64,000 nucleotides of DNA from CANMIH01 sp049116335 (GCA_049116335.1 JAGDYZ010000008.1:338480-402479); one strand, 5' to 3'. Shown: positions 7,840-16,921, numbered from the stretch's first letter. Notes: generated by a model not told the origin, from the sequence alone. A program made the numbers and translations.

Positions 7840-8726
7840 CATTTGGACGCTCGTTAGAGCTGTTTTTTGTTGATGGTCGCCCTGAGGGCATGTTGACCGC
7901 AGAAGTTTTTAATTGGACAGGCCACGTCCTTCGCATTCCCGAGCTCAGCCTTACCGAAGGCCTGAAACGTGACGAGGCCAAGCAAACCGGTGTCTACATT
8001 CTGATAGGCGCCGACGATGATGGGCCGCTTGCATATATTGGTGAGGCCGAAAATTTGGCCGAACGTATCAAGCAACATGCCTCGTCGAAAAAATGGTGGA
8101 CGCAGGTTGTTCTTGTAACTACGGCAGGCGACGCCCTGCACAAAGCGCACGTCAAATACCTTGAAAGCCGGTTGGTGGAAGAAGCTCAAAGTGTAGGTCA
8201 TATGCGGCTCGAGAATGGCAATACTCCTCAGCGCGCAAGTCTGAACGAAGCCGCCCGCGCGAATATGGAAGCCTTCCTCGACACCCTCAAGATGGTGTTG
8301 TCCGCCATCCGGGTGGACCTCTTTTATTCGGAGACACGTAGGCTTCCGATACAAGCACCCCAAGCGAAGATAGAAGAACGGTTGTTTGAGTTTGAGGTAC
8401 GCAAGCATGGCATCAAAGCCCAAGCACGACTTGCCGCCGGTGAAATGATCGTCATGAAAGGCTCCAATAGTCGCGCTAGCTGGGTTGGTGATCGTAAACA
8501 CAACACTCATTACTGGAAGCTACACGACAAACTCGTGGAAGACGGCGTGCTCATCATCAAAGATGACATTGCAACGTTCACCGAAGATTTCGCATTTTCA
8601 AGCCCTTCTGCTGCTGCAGCTATTGTTGCAGGTCGCTCTAGTAATGGTCGTACCTCTTGGAAACTCTCTGACGGCAGAACATATGCTGAATGGGAAGAAC
8701 AAGAACTAGAAAGCACATCCTCATGA
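7836..8726 (+). CDS. GIY-YIG nuclease family protein with DUF4357 C-terminus
   Basis: A 296-residue protein with a GIY-YIG endonuclease fold: GVYILI at 52-57, AYIGE at 66-70 and a likely catalytic Arg77 in AERIKQH. The C-terminal DUF4357 domain (about 235-292) contains DFAFSSPSAAAAIVAG and DGRTYAEWE. DUF4357 often accompanies nucleases or methyltransferases, but the target here is unknown. The gene is wedged between moaC and moeA with ATGA overlaps at both ends. Its codon use is visibly AT-richer than its neighbours, which suggests late arrival in an existing operon. A role in DNA repair or defence is possible; none in molybdopterin synthesis is expected. Confidence 0.88.
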   Translation: MTFGRSLELFFVDGRPEGMLTAEVFNWTGHVLRIPELSLTEGLKRDEAKQTGVYILIGADDDGPLAYIGEAENLAERIKQHASSKKWWTQVVLVTTAGDALHKAHVKYLESRLVEEAQSVGHMRLENGNTPQRASLNEAARANMEAFLDTLKMVLSAIRVDLFYSETRRLPIQAPQAKIEERLFEFEVRKHGIKAQARLAAGEMIVMKGSNSRASWVGDRKHNTHYWKLHDKLVEDGVLIIKDDIATFTEDFAFSSPSAAAAIVAGRSSNGRTSWKLSDGRTYAEWEEQELESTSS

Positions 8727-9886
8727 TCCCTGTCTCCGATGCCCTGTCCAAACTGTTTGATCTGGTTCGGGTGACGGAACCCGAAGAGGTGCCTTTGGCT
8801 CAGGCCAATGGCCGGGTGATGGTCAAGGCCCCCGTTGCGCGCCGCGATCAACCGCCCTTTGCCGCCTCGGCGATGGATGGCTATGCACTGTCAGAGCCAG
8901 ACCTTGGTAAAACCTACAAGGTGATTGGCGAAAGCGCCGCCGGGCATGCCTTTGACGGCACGCTCAGCACCGGGGACTGCGTGCGGATCTTCACCGGAGC
9001 CCCTGTGCCAGGCGGCGCGACCCATGTTGCGATCCAAGAGGACGTCACGCGCACGGGTGATCAGATCACGCTCAATGATCTCGATCGCGGTACGAATATT
9101 CGCCCTGCCGGTGGCGATTTCCATGCGGGTCAGACCCTGCCCGTGCCCAAAACGCTCACGCCCAACGACATCGCCCTTCTGGCGGCGATGAACATCCCGA
9201 CGGTGACCGTGGCGCGCCAACCGAAAGTGGCGCTGATCTCAACCGGGGACGAACTTGTTATGCCGGGTGAAGATCCAGGCCCCGACCAGATCATCGCCTC
9301 GAACACCTTTGGCCTTCAGGCGCTGTTGCGCGACCATGGCGCCCTGCCCCGCGTATTGCCCATTGCGCGAGATTCCGAGAGTTCGCTGCGGACCGTTTTC
9401 GGCATGGTCGATGACGCTGATATGGTGATCACAATTGGCGGGGCCTCGGTGGGGGATCATGATCTTGTCGCCAAGGTGGCCGAAGATCTGGGCATGGACC
9501 GCGCCTTTTACAAAGTCGCCATGCGTCCGGGTAAACCTTTGATGTCTGGTCGTTTGGGCGGTGCGATGATGATGGGCCTGCCCGGCAATCCGGTCTCGGC
9601 AATGGTCTGTGGCCATGTCTTTGTGCTGCCGGTGATCCGCGCAATGCTGGGGTTGCAGGCGGCGCCTGCCACACAGCTGAGCGCGCCTTTGGCGGCGGAA
9701 TTGGGCGAGAACGGACCGCGAGAGCACTACATGCGGGCGCATCTCGGACCCGAGGGCCTGACCGTTTTTGAACGCCAGGACTCAAGCCTTCTGGGAGTAC
9801 TGCAACAGGCCAATGCCCTTGTTGTCCGTCCACCCCATGATTCAAAACGCAAAAAAGGCGCAAAAATTTCGTATATCCCGCTTTGA
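8723..9886 (+). CDS. moeA: Molybdopterin molybdenumtransferase
   Basis: A 387-residue enzyme that inserts molybdate into adenylated molybdopterin in the last steps of cofactor synthesis. The family landmarks occur in order: SAMDGYAL, FTGAPVPGGATHV, GTNIRPAGGDF, ALISTGDEL, ITIGGASVGDHD and RPGKPLMSG followed by GLPGNPVSAM. The ATG at 8723 overlaps the preceding TGA (ATGA); the open frame starts 33 bp earlier but inside the nuclease gene. It is the last gene of the operon that begins with trpG. lexA follows 81 bp downstream with its own promoter. Confidence 0.95.
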   Translation: MIPVSDALSKLFDLVRVTEPEEVPLAQANGRVMVKAPVARRDQPPFAASAMDGYALSEPDLGKTYKVIGESAAGHAFDGTLSTGDCVRIFTGAPVPGGATHVAIQEDVTRTGDQITLNDLDRGTNIRPAGGDFHAGQTLPVPKTLTPNDIALLAAMNIPTVTVARQPKVALISTGDELVMPGEDPGPDQIIASNTFGLQALLRDHGALPRVLPIARDSESSLRTVFGMVDDADMVITIGGASVGDHDLVAKVAEDLGMDRAFYKVAMRPGKPLMSGRLGGAMMMGLPGNPVSAMVCGHVFVLPVIRAMLGLQAAPATQLSAPLAAELGENGPREHYMRAHLGPEGLTVFERQDSSLLGVLQQANALVVRPPHDSKRKKGAKISYIPL

Positions 9887-9911
9887 CGCTTGAGTTATCC
9901 ACAGCCTCAGG

Positions 9912-9940
9912 TTGACACAAACCAAGAACATGCGTAGAAC
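9912..9940 (+). promoter_or_regulatory. lexA promoter with overlapping LexA operator
   Basis: A sigma-70 type promoter is visible: TTGACA at 9912-9917, a 17-base spacer, and TAGAAC at 9935-9940. The direct repeat GAAC-N7-GAAC at 9926-9940 is the reverse complement of GTTC-N7-GTTC, the LexA box known from Rhodobacter and relatives. It covers the -10 element, so LexA binding would block RNA polymerase. This supports autoregulation of lexA and an SOS response of the Rhodobacteraceae type. Confidence 0.85.
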
Positions 9941-9967
9941 AAAACGAGATACGCATGGAGGGCGGCA

Positions 9968-10663
9968 ATGCTGACGAAAAAACAGCTCGATCTGTTGAAT
10001 TTCATCAACACGCGGTTGCAACGTGATGGGGTACCGCCCAGTTTTGATGAAATGAAAGATGCTTTGGATCTGCGATCCAAGTCTGGCATTCACCGCTTGA
10101 TCACCGCGTTGGAAGAACGAGGGTTCATTCGCCGCCTGGCCCATCGCGCCCGCGCAATTGAGATCGTCAAACTGCCCGAAAGTCTGGGGGGCGCGCCAAG
10201 CGGGTTCACCCCGACAGTGATCGAAGGCGATGCACCGGCGTCTACACCGGCTTCCGCCATTCCAGTGATCCAAAGTGGCGTAGCCAACTTGCCGCTGATG
10301 GGTCGCATTGCGGCCGGTCGCCCCATTGAGGCCATCAATGAATCGCCACCAAACTTCGCTGTTCCCGGTCAGATGATTCAGGGCAATGCCCCGCACTATG
10401 CCCTTGAGGTACGCGGGGATTCCATGATCGAGGCCGGTATCAATGATGGCGACGTGGTTGTGATCCGCGAATCCAATCTGGCCGATGAAGGGGATATCGT
10501 GGTGGCGCAGGTTGAGGGCTATGAGGCCACGCTCAAACGGTTCCGCCGTCGTGGTGGCATGGTTGTACTTGAGGCGGCCAACCCCAGATATGAACCCCGC
10601 GTCTTGCCCGAGGGCTCTGTTTCGGTTCAGGGGCGGCTGGTTGGGCTGATCCGCACCTACTAA
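9968..10663 (+). CDS. lexA: LexA repressor, SOS regulator
   Basis: A 231-residue SOS repressor. The N-terminal winged helix spans about residues 1-65, with the recognition region near SKSGIHRLITALEERG. The self-cleavage site is Ala116-Gly117 (RIAAGRP), and the catalytic dyad is Ser152 (GDSM) and Lys190 (ATLKRF). Cleavage triggered by RecA filaments would relieve repression. The linker at about 72-105 is longer than in E. coli LexA, as is usual in this lineage. The ATG at 9968 follows GGAGGGCGGC. It converges on comEC with stops 6 bp apart. Confidence 0.96.
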   Translation: MLTKKQLDLLNFINTRLQRDGVPPSFDEMKDALDLRSKSGIHRLITALEERGFIRRLAHRARAIEIVKLPESLGGAPSGFTPTVIEGDAPASTPASAIPVIQSGVANLPLMGRIAAGRPIEAINESPPNFAVPGQMIQGNAPHYALEVRGDSMIEAGINDGDVVVIRESNLADEGDIVVAQVEGYEATLKRFRRRGGMVVLEAANPRYEPRVLPEGSVSVQGRLVGLIRTY

Positions 10664-10669
10664 GGCGCG

Positions 10670-12709
10670 CTACCGCCATTGGGGGTGCCACAGCCGCACC
10701 CCAGATAGATCCCGGGCCGTCACACGTTGCGGCCCGTTTTTCGTGATGATGAGCGCTACAGATCCGGTATGACGCAGCTCGTCCGGCGTGAACACCTGAC
10801 AGGGGCCGGTTAGAGTCAGGGATTTGTCAGACACAACCCATTGGTTTTCTGCGCAAATGTGCACCGTTGCAGCCGCGCGCTTGCCTTTGGCATGGATCAC
10901 TTCAACCCCTGCAAACTCCGCTTTGGAAATCCCGCCTAGCGGGACATTTGGCCAAAGCGCAGCGGCCTCGGCCTGTGTGCCCGCCTGACCGTCATTTTCA
11001 AGCCAGCTCTCTGCAACAAAACGCGCGCCTTTGGGGCGTGACAGGGCGCGGTGGCCATCGGTCCACCCTCCGACCAATCCTCCAGAGTCCGCGATCAGAA
11101 TGTGAGGGCGTGTTGAGGTGGTCCAGAACACGGCGGCGATGACCATGATAGCCGCCCCGGTCAAGCGCCCCCGCCCTTGCCAGAGACATAACACCAAGCC
11201 CCCGAAGGCCAAAAACGGCAACACCCCCGCCTGGGGGGCCACGACGGGACGGGTGGCCCCAGACCACTGTGCCACGGTGTTGGCCACACCCAGGATCCAA
11301 TCAAGCCCAAGACCCATGACCCACAACGCGATCCACTCATAGCCAAAGGGCATCAACAGCGCGGACAGAACGGCCATGGGCACAACGATCAACCCCATCA
11401 CCGGAACCGCCAAAAGGTTGGCGAGCAGACCATATTGCGAGATCTGGTTGAAATGCGCCATGCCCACTGGACCCGTGGCGGCCCCGGCCACTGCGGAGGA
11501 CACCAGCAACGAGACAAAGGGCATCAACCAACGGGGGATTTCGCGATGCACCTGCCAAGCGCTCAGACGCTCAAACACCGCCACCAAGGCCGTTGTCGCA
11601 GCAAACGACATTTGAAATCCCGGACTGAGCAAGGCTTGCGGTTGCCACATCAAGATAAGAAGTGCCGCCATGGCCACACTGCGCAGGCTGAGCGCCCGCC
11701 GATCCAGCATCACCGCCACAAGGGCAACGGCCGCCATCACAAAGGCGCGCTGTGTCGCCACGCTGCCCCCGGACAATATCAGATACCCCGAGGCTGCTAT
11801 CAGCGCGGCTCCTGCAGCCAATTTTTTGATCGGCCAATAGTGCCGGGGATAGGGCACCAACAGCATGACAATTCGCAGTGCGGCAAAGACAAACCCGGCC
11901 ACCAATCCCATGTGCAGCCCAGAGATCGCCAGAAGATGCGCCAGATTGGTATCGCGCAAAGCCTGCAAGGTGTCCTGCCCCATGCCCGACCGATCACCCG
12001 TCATCACAGCCGCTGCAAAGGCTCCGCGTTCACCAGGCAACATCTCTTGCACCTTCTGCGACAGATCCATCCGGAGGCGAAACACCCACTGACCGTGCTC
12101 AGCCCTTTGCCACAGAACCATCGGCGCGCGGGTGTAGCCGACCGCTCCCAGACGCAAGAACCAGGCATGTCGCTGGAAATCAAATCCCCCCGGCTCGACC
12201 GGCCCTGAGGGTGGTGACAGATGTCCGGTCATCATCACCACATCCCCCGGCGCAGGTAACATGAATTGGTCGCCATGCAGAGACACCCGTACACGTCTCG
12301 GCGTAAGGTCCGGGTCCATACGTGACAACACAACCTGATCCAGCGTGATCCGCAGGGCGTCGCTTGACGAACGGTCCATGCCGACGATCCGCCCCTTAAT
12401 GGGGCCATAGTATCGGAATTCAAGCACGGGCGCCGAGACCAAGCGGGCTTTGCCCCCCGCCAGCGCGAATCCCAGTGCCGCCAAAGCAAGGAGCGCAACC
12501 AGAGGTCCACCCACAGCACCAAAGCGGCGTTGAAAGAACAGGATTGGCACACTTGTTCCGGCGCAGGTCCAGAACACCCAGTCAGGTGGTTCAAATCGCA
12601 AGGCAAAGTAGATCCCGATCCCCAAGGCCAAAGCCACCGGAGACCACGGAAAGAGATATCCACGTTGCGCCAAAATCGCGCTTACTAAAAACTGAAAGGG
12701 CGCTCGCAT
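10670..12709 (-). CDS. comEC: ComEC/Rec2 family competence protein, short form
   Basis: A 679-residue inner-membrane protein of the ComEC family, which forms the channel carrying transforming DNA into the cytoplasm. An N-terminal DUF4131 region with membrane segments (about 15-75) is followed by a beta-rich domain and the multi-helix Competence domain (about 215-500), which includes HLLAISGLHMGL. The C-terminal part has none of the HxHxDH residues of the metallo-beta-lactamase domain found in the long form. The ATG at 12709 is chosen over an in-frame start seven codons upstream. It is divergent from gltX, 76 bp apart. Confidence 0.9.
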   Translation of the reverse strand: MRAPFQFLVSAILAQRGYLFPWSPVALALGIGIYFALRFEPPDWVFWTCAGTSVPILFFQRRFGAVGGPLVALLALAALGFALAGGKARLVSAPVLEFRYYGPIKGRIVGMDRSSSDALRITLDQVVLSRMDPDLTPRRVRVSLHGDQFMLPAPGDVVMMTGHLSPPSGPVEPGGFDFQRHAWFLRLGAVGYTRAPMVLWQRAEHGQWVFRLRMDLSQKVQEMLPGERGAFAAAVMTGDRSGMGQDTLQALRDTNLAHLLAISGLHMGLVAGFVFAALRIVMLLVPYPRHYWPIKKLAAGAALIAASGYLILSGGSVATQRAFVMAAVALVAVMLDRRALSLRSVAMAALLILMWQPQALLSPGFQMSFAATTALVAVFERLSAWQVHREIPRWLMPFVSLLVSSAVAGAATGPVGMAHFNQISQYGLLANLLAVPVMGLIVVPMAVLSALLMPFGYEWIALWVMGLGLDWILGVANTVAQWSGATRPVVAPQAGVLPFLAFGGLVLCLWQGRGRLTGAAIMVIAAVFWTTSTRPHILIADSGGLVGGWTDGHRALSRPKGARFVAESWLENDGQAGTQAEAAALWPNVPLGGISKAEFAGVEVIHAKGKRAAATVHICAENQWVVSDKSLTLTGPCQVFTPDELRHTGSVALIITKNGPQRVTARDLSGVRLWHPQWR

Positions 12710-12785
12710 GCTTGCCCCGAACCCGACCACTGGTTATGCACCCTCAAACGCTAGCCCCGATACCGTTATCAAAAGGTTAACCAAG

Positions 12786-14198
12786 ATGACCGCTCAGATC
12801 GTCACCCGCTTTGCTCCCTCGCCCACCGGCTACCTGCACATCGGTGGTGCGCGCACCGCTTTGTTCAACTGGCTCTATGCCCGCGCACGTGGTGGCAAGT
12901 TCCTGCTGCGTATTGAAGACACCGACCGCGCGCGGTCGACCCCCGAAGCCACTCAGGCCATTCTGACCGGCATGGCTTGGCTTGGACTGGACCATGATGG
13001 TGAGGTGGTGAGCCAGTTTGACCGGGCCGACCGACATGCCGAAGTGGCACACGCGCTTTTGGCCAAAGGTGCCGCCTACAAATGTTTCGCCACACAGGAA
13101 GAGATCGAAGCCTTCCGCGAAAACGCGCGGGCCGCAGGCACCTCGACACATTACCAAAGCCCCTGGCGCGATGCCGACCCGACCACTTTCCCCGATGCGC
13201 CCTATGTTGTGCGTCTGAAAACACCGAAAGAGGGGGAAACCGTGATCACCGATGAGGTACAGGGCACGGTCCGCATCAAGAACGAAAACCTCGACGATAT
13301 GATCCTGCTTCGTTCGGATGGGACACCGGTCTATATGCTTGCGGTTGTGGTTGACGATCACGACATGGGCGTCACCCATGTGATCCGGGGCGACGATCAC
13401 CTCAACAATGCCGCCCGTCAGATGGGCATCTATACGGCCATGGGATGGGATCTGCCGACCTATGCGCATATCCCGCTGATCCATGGCCCGGATGGCAAAA
13501 AACTGTCGAAACGCCATGGCGCGCTGGGAGTCGAAGAGTACCAGACCATGGGGTATCCCGCGTCGGGCATGCGCAACTATCTGGCGCGTCTGGGCTGGAG
13601 CCACGGCGATGACGAGTTCTTTACTGACGCACAGGCAAAAGAATGGTTTGATACCGACGGAATCGGCAAATCGCCCGCGCGGTTCGATTTTAAGAAATTG
13701 GAAAACATTTGTGGGCAACACATAGCTGTCACCGAAGATGCTGCGTTGCTGCATGAGATAGTGAAGTTCCGTGAGGTCACAGGCCTGCCTGCCCTGTCGG
13801 ACATTCAGACGCAGCGGTTGGGTGACGCGATATATTGTTTGAAAGAACGGGCAAAAACATTCCCGGAACTACTTGAAAAAGCTCACTTTGCGCTTGTCGA
13901 AGGTGTGATTGAGCCCGAACCGAAGGCCGCAAAAAATCTTGATGCGGTATCCCGTGGTATACTGAGCGCGTTGACGCCGCAGCTGCAAAATGCTAGCTGG
14001 ACACGGGATGAACTAGAGACAGTGCTCAACGGCTTTGCAGAAGCTCAGGGCACCAAGTTCGGCAAGCTGGCAGGCCCGCTTCGGGCGGCGCTGGCCGGCC
14101 GAGCCGCTACGCCGAGCGTCTTTGACATGATGCTCGTACTGGGTCGTGAAGAGACGCTTGCCCGTCTGACCCAGGCTGCGACCGGAGGAGAGCACTGA
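12786..14198 (+). CDS. gltX: Glutamate--tRNA ligase
   Basis: A 470-residue class I aminoacyl-tRNA synthetase that charges tRNA with glutamate. The HIGH-type motif is GYLHIGG (about 14-20) after FAPSPTG, and the KMSKS-type loop is KKLSKRHG near residue 239. The catalytic half is complete and the anticodon-binding half fills the C-terminus. The ATG at 12786 starts the conserved MTAQIVTRFAPSP; the frame runs further left without similarity. A GGTTAACC palindrome lies at 12775-12782 just ahead of the start. The 3' third, from about 13.69 kb, uses AT-richer codons than the rest. Confidence 0.96.
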   Translation: MTAQIVTRFAPSPTGYLHIGGARTALFNWLYARARGGKFLLRIEDTDRARSTPEATQAILTGMAWLGLDHDGEVVSQFDRADRHAEVAHALLAKGAAYKCFATQEEIEAFRENARAAGTSTHYQSPWRDADPTTFPDAPYVVRLKTPKEGETVITDEVQGTVRIKNENLDDMILLRSDGTPVYMLAVVVDDHDMGVTHVIRGDDHLNNAARQMGIYTAMGWDLPTYAHIPLIHGPDGKKLSKRHGALGVEEYQTMGYPASGMRNYLARLGWSHGDDEFFTDAQAKEWFDTDGIGKSPARFDFKKLENICGQHIAVTEDAALLHEIVKFREVTGLPALSDIQTQRLGDAIYCLKERAKTFPELLEKAHFALVEGVIEPEPKAAKNLDAVSRGILSALTPQLQNASWTRDELETVLNGFAEAQGTKFGKLAGPLRAALAGRAATPSVFDMMLVLGREETLARLTQAATGGEH

Positions 14199-14295
14199 GC
14201 CAAGCATTTTGGTCTCGGCTTCCTTTGGTCATGTGAAAACAACAGGCGCGGGCCGTATCCTCGGCCCCGCAGGTTCCTGACAGAAGGATAACAGC

Positions 14296-15591
14296 ATGGC
14301 TGAACCGACCAAAACCGCGACGCTGACCCTGGATGGGCAGAGCTATGATCTGCCCGTTCTCTCGCCCTCAGCTGGCCCGGACGTGATCGACATTCGCAAG
14401 CTGTATGGCCAGGCGGGTGTTTTCACCTACGACCCAGGCTTTACTTCAACCGCAAGCTGCGACAGCACCATCACCTTTATCGATGGCGGCAAAGGTGAGC
14501 TGTTGCACCGTGGCTACCCCATTGATCAGCTCGCAGGCAAATCGCACTATCTCGAAGTGTGCTATCTGCTGCTCTACGGTGAACTGCCTTCGGCGGCCGA
14601 ATTGGAAAAGTTCGAAGACACCATCACCAACCACACCATGATCCACGAGCAGATGCACAACTTCTTCCGTGGCTTCCGCCGCGATGCGCATCCGATGGCA
14701 ACCATGGTGGGTGTTGTGGGCGCCATGTCGGCCTTCTATCACGACAGCACCGACATCGCGGACCCGGTTCAGCGTGAAATCGCGTCGCACCGTCTGATCG
14801 CGAAGATGCCGACCATCGCCGCGATGGCCTATAAGTACTCGATCGGTCAGCCATTCGTGTATCCGCGCAACGACCTCGATTATGCGGCCAACTTCCTGCA
14901 CATGTGCTTTGCTGTGCCTGCCGAGGAATATGTGGTTGATCCGATCCTGGCCCGCGCCATGGACCGCATCTTTACCCTGCATGCGGATCACGAACAGAAC
15001 GCCTCGACCTCGACCGTGCGTCTGGCCTCGTCTTCGGGTGCAAACCCGTTTGCCTGTATCGCGGCTGGTATCGCCTGCCTCTGGGGCCCATCGCATGGTG
15101 GCGCCAACCAGGCTTGCCTCGAAATGCTCAAGGAAATCGGTTCGCCCGAGAACATTCCAGAGTATATCGCCCGCGCCAAAGACAAGAGCGATCCGTTCCG
15201 TCTGATGGGCTTTGGTCACCGCGTGTACAAGAACTTCGACCCACGCGCGACCGTGATGAAACAGTCGGCGGACGAAGTTCTCGATCTGCTGGGTGTGGAA
15301 AACAACCCGGTTCTGGCCACGGCGAAAGCTCTGGAAGAGGCCGCGCTTGCCGATCCGTATTTCGCTGAGAAAAAGCTGTTCCCGAATGTCGACTTCTATT
15401 CGGGCATCATCCTCGAAGCGATGGGCTTCCCCACTTCGATGTTCACCCCGATCTTCGCGCTGTCGCGCACCGTGGGCTGGATTTCGCAGTGGAAAGAACA
15501 GCTGGAAGATCCACAGCTGAAAATCGGTCGTCCACGTCAGCTGTATGAAGGCGAAACCGCCCGCGATTACACCGATATCGAGAACCGTTAA
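14296..15591 (+). CDS. gltA: Citrate synthase, type I hexameric
   Basis: A 431-residue enzyme that condenses acetyl-CoA with oxaloacetate to citrate. The substrate-binding motifs SLHADHEQNASTS-like (TLHADHEQNASTST), GPSHGGANQA and MGFGHRVYKNFDPRA are present, giving the catalytic His residues, and the catalytic Asp lies in the downstream NVDFYSG. The length matches the Gram-negative NADH-sensitive type. A ribosome binding site (AGAAGGATAA) precedes the ATG. It lies 97 bp after gltX, and that gap holds a GC hairpin (about 14248-14271) that may be an attenuator or weak terminator. A strong terminator follows the gene. Confidence 0.97.
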   Translation: MAEPTKTATLTLDGQSYDLPVLSPSAGPDVIDIRKLYGQAGVFTYDPGFTSTASCDSTITFIDGGKGELLHRGYPIDQLAGKSHYLEVCYLLLYGELPSAAELEKFEDTITNHTMIHEQMHNFFRGFRRDAHPMATMVGVVGAMSAFYHDSTDIADPVQREIASHRLIAKMPTIAAMAYKYSIGQPFVYPRNDLDYAANFLHMCFAVPAEEYVVDPILARAMDRIFTLHADHEQNASTSTVRLASSSGANPFACIAAGIACLWGPSHGGANQACLEMLKEIGSPENIPEYIARAKDKSDPFRLMGFGHRVYKNFDPRATVMKQSADEVLDLLGVENNPVLATAKALEEAALADPYFAEKKLFPNVDFYSGIILEAMGFPTSMFTPIFALSRTVGWISQWKEQLEDPQLKIGRPRQLYEGETARDYTDIENR

Positions 15592-15614
15592 GAGTTTCTC
15601 GAATCGCTGAACAG

Positions 15615-15650
15615 AAACCCGGTCCACCGCTGTGGGCCGGGTTTTTCTTT
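15615..15650 (+). terminator. Rho-independent terminator of gltA
   Basis: A 13-bp stem with one G-U pair (AAACCCGGTCCAC with GTGGGCCGGGTTT) and a CGCT loop runs directly into TTTTTCTTTT, 23 bases after the gltA stop. This is a textbook intrinsic terminator. Confidence 0.92.
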
Positions 15651-15844
15651 TGGTTTTGCGTGTTTTTCAAATTTTGAGAATGCGGGACAACCTCAAAGGT
15701 TGTTTCCAGATCGAGAACAACGCGACGCCAATTGTGGCGGGATTTGGGCGGAAACAATGTGTTGCGCAAAATTAAGGAGAATTCGCGGAAAAATCAGGAC
15801 ATTGCGGGCGGGTACATTGTGAAATTCAGGTAGAGGAACCGCTC

Positions 15845-16921
15845 ATGCCAACCGAAATTTTGTTGGGGATTGATCCGCAGGTCACGCTTCGGGTGACAGA
15901 GGACGAAGGCAACCTTCTGCTGCAGGTGATTGCAGATAAGCCAGAAGAGACTGACATTGATGCGATTTTTCTAAATCTGACAAATGCCGCTGATGTGCCC
16001 GCCCTGACCATCTATCCGACGGTCAATCTCGATCAGGTCACCGCCTTTGAGGTCAATCCGGGACAGCTCAATCAGGTCAGCAACGGCGCCACCCTGCAGG
16101 ACAACTATGATGTGAAGGTCGAGTTCGGCTCTGAGCCCGACAGCACCGCAGGTGATCAGGATCTTGCGGTCTTTACCTTCTGGGTGGACGGCGGCAGCGG
16201 CTATCTGACCGCCGACAGCCTCGATCTCGACAATTTGACCGTGGTGGTCAACTCGGACAACGGTGCCGGTCAGGCCCTGACCACAGGTGCAGGATCTACA
16301 CCGGCTCAGGTGCCTGTCGTGGTCACCCACTCCGAGGATTTTGATGGCCTCTGGAACCCGACCCAAAGCGACGACATTGTCCGCGCCGATGGCTGGGATG
16401 TCCGTCACGGCGAGTTGCACACAGACGGGCGCAACGACGAACAGCTGGTGTTCGACGAGGTTGCAACCGATGGTCCGGTCGAATTTGCCTTTGACGCCCG
16501 TGGCGTGAACATCCGCGAGTTTGAGAACTCGGGCCGTTATGAAGACAGCCTGCGGGTCGAGGTTCAGGTCGACGGTGGCGACTGGGTTCTGCTGGACGAG
16601 TTTCAGGTCAACGATGCGGGCACCGCACTGGTGGGCTCGGAAACGGGCCAGACCATCACCTCTGAAACAGAGGGCCTGGCCTATACCGGCGGTCTACTTG
16701 AGAGCGCGTCCGAGAATGTTCAATTCCGCTTTGTGTCGGACATGTCGGCCTATAACGAACAGGTGCGCATCGACAATGTCGAGATCCGTGCCACCGAAAT
16801 GGTGGATGTCAAAGGCGACAACCTGCTGGTCAATGGTGGGCTGGAAAGCTCGGTGGCTGAAGGCACATGGGTCGCCAATGGTGATGTCGCGGGCTGGACA
16901 AGCAACAATGGCGGCATCTAA
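15845..16921 (+). CDS. N-terminal part of a repeat protein, cut by an in-frame TAA
   Basis: Encodes 358 residues up to a TAA at 16919-16921. The reading frame continues uninterrupted for a further 322 codons, so this is the front half of a 680-codon gene. Residues 1-150 form a beta-rich, Asp-rich domain that resembles cohesin or secreted-protein modules. Residues about 155-320 form a second jelly-roll-like domain. The first of two tandem repeats begins at about residue 326 (NLLVNGGLESS). No signal peptide is seen; such acidic proteins in this group are often exported without one by type I systems, but no RTX nonapeptides occur. AGAGGA precedes the ATG. Function is unknown; glycan binding is a guess. 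Confidence 0.7.
   Translation: MPTEILLGIDPQVTLRVTEDEGNLLLQVIADKPEETDIDAIFLNLTNAADVPALTIYPTVNLDQVTAFEVNPGQLNQVSNGATLQDNYDVKVEFGSEPDSTAGDQDLAVFTFWVDGGSGYLTADSLDLDNLTVVVNSDNGAGQALTTGAGSTPAQVPVVVTHSEDFDGLWNPTQSDDIVRADGWDVRHGELHTDGRNDEQLVFDEVATDGPVEFAFDARGVNIREFENSGRYEDSLRVEVQVDGGDWVLLDEFQVNDAGTALVGSETGQTITSETEGLAYTGGLLESASENVQFRFVSDMSAYNEQVRIDNVEIRATEMVDVKGDNLLVNGGLESSVAEGTWVANGDVAGWTSNNGGI

Noticed and set aside
11435..12208. Plus-strand open frame of 257 codons
   Set aside because: Antisense to comEC, with no domain and a Gln/His/Arg-rich shadow composition.
12775..12782. GGTTAACC near gltX as a CtrA site
   Set aside because: Only one TTAA half is present; the CtrA site needs two spaced halves.
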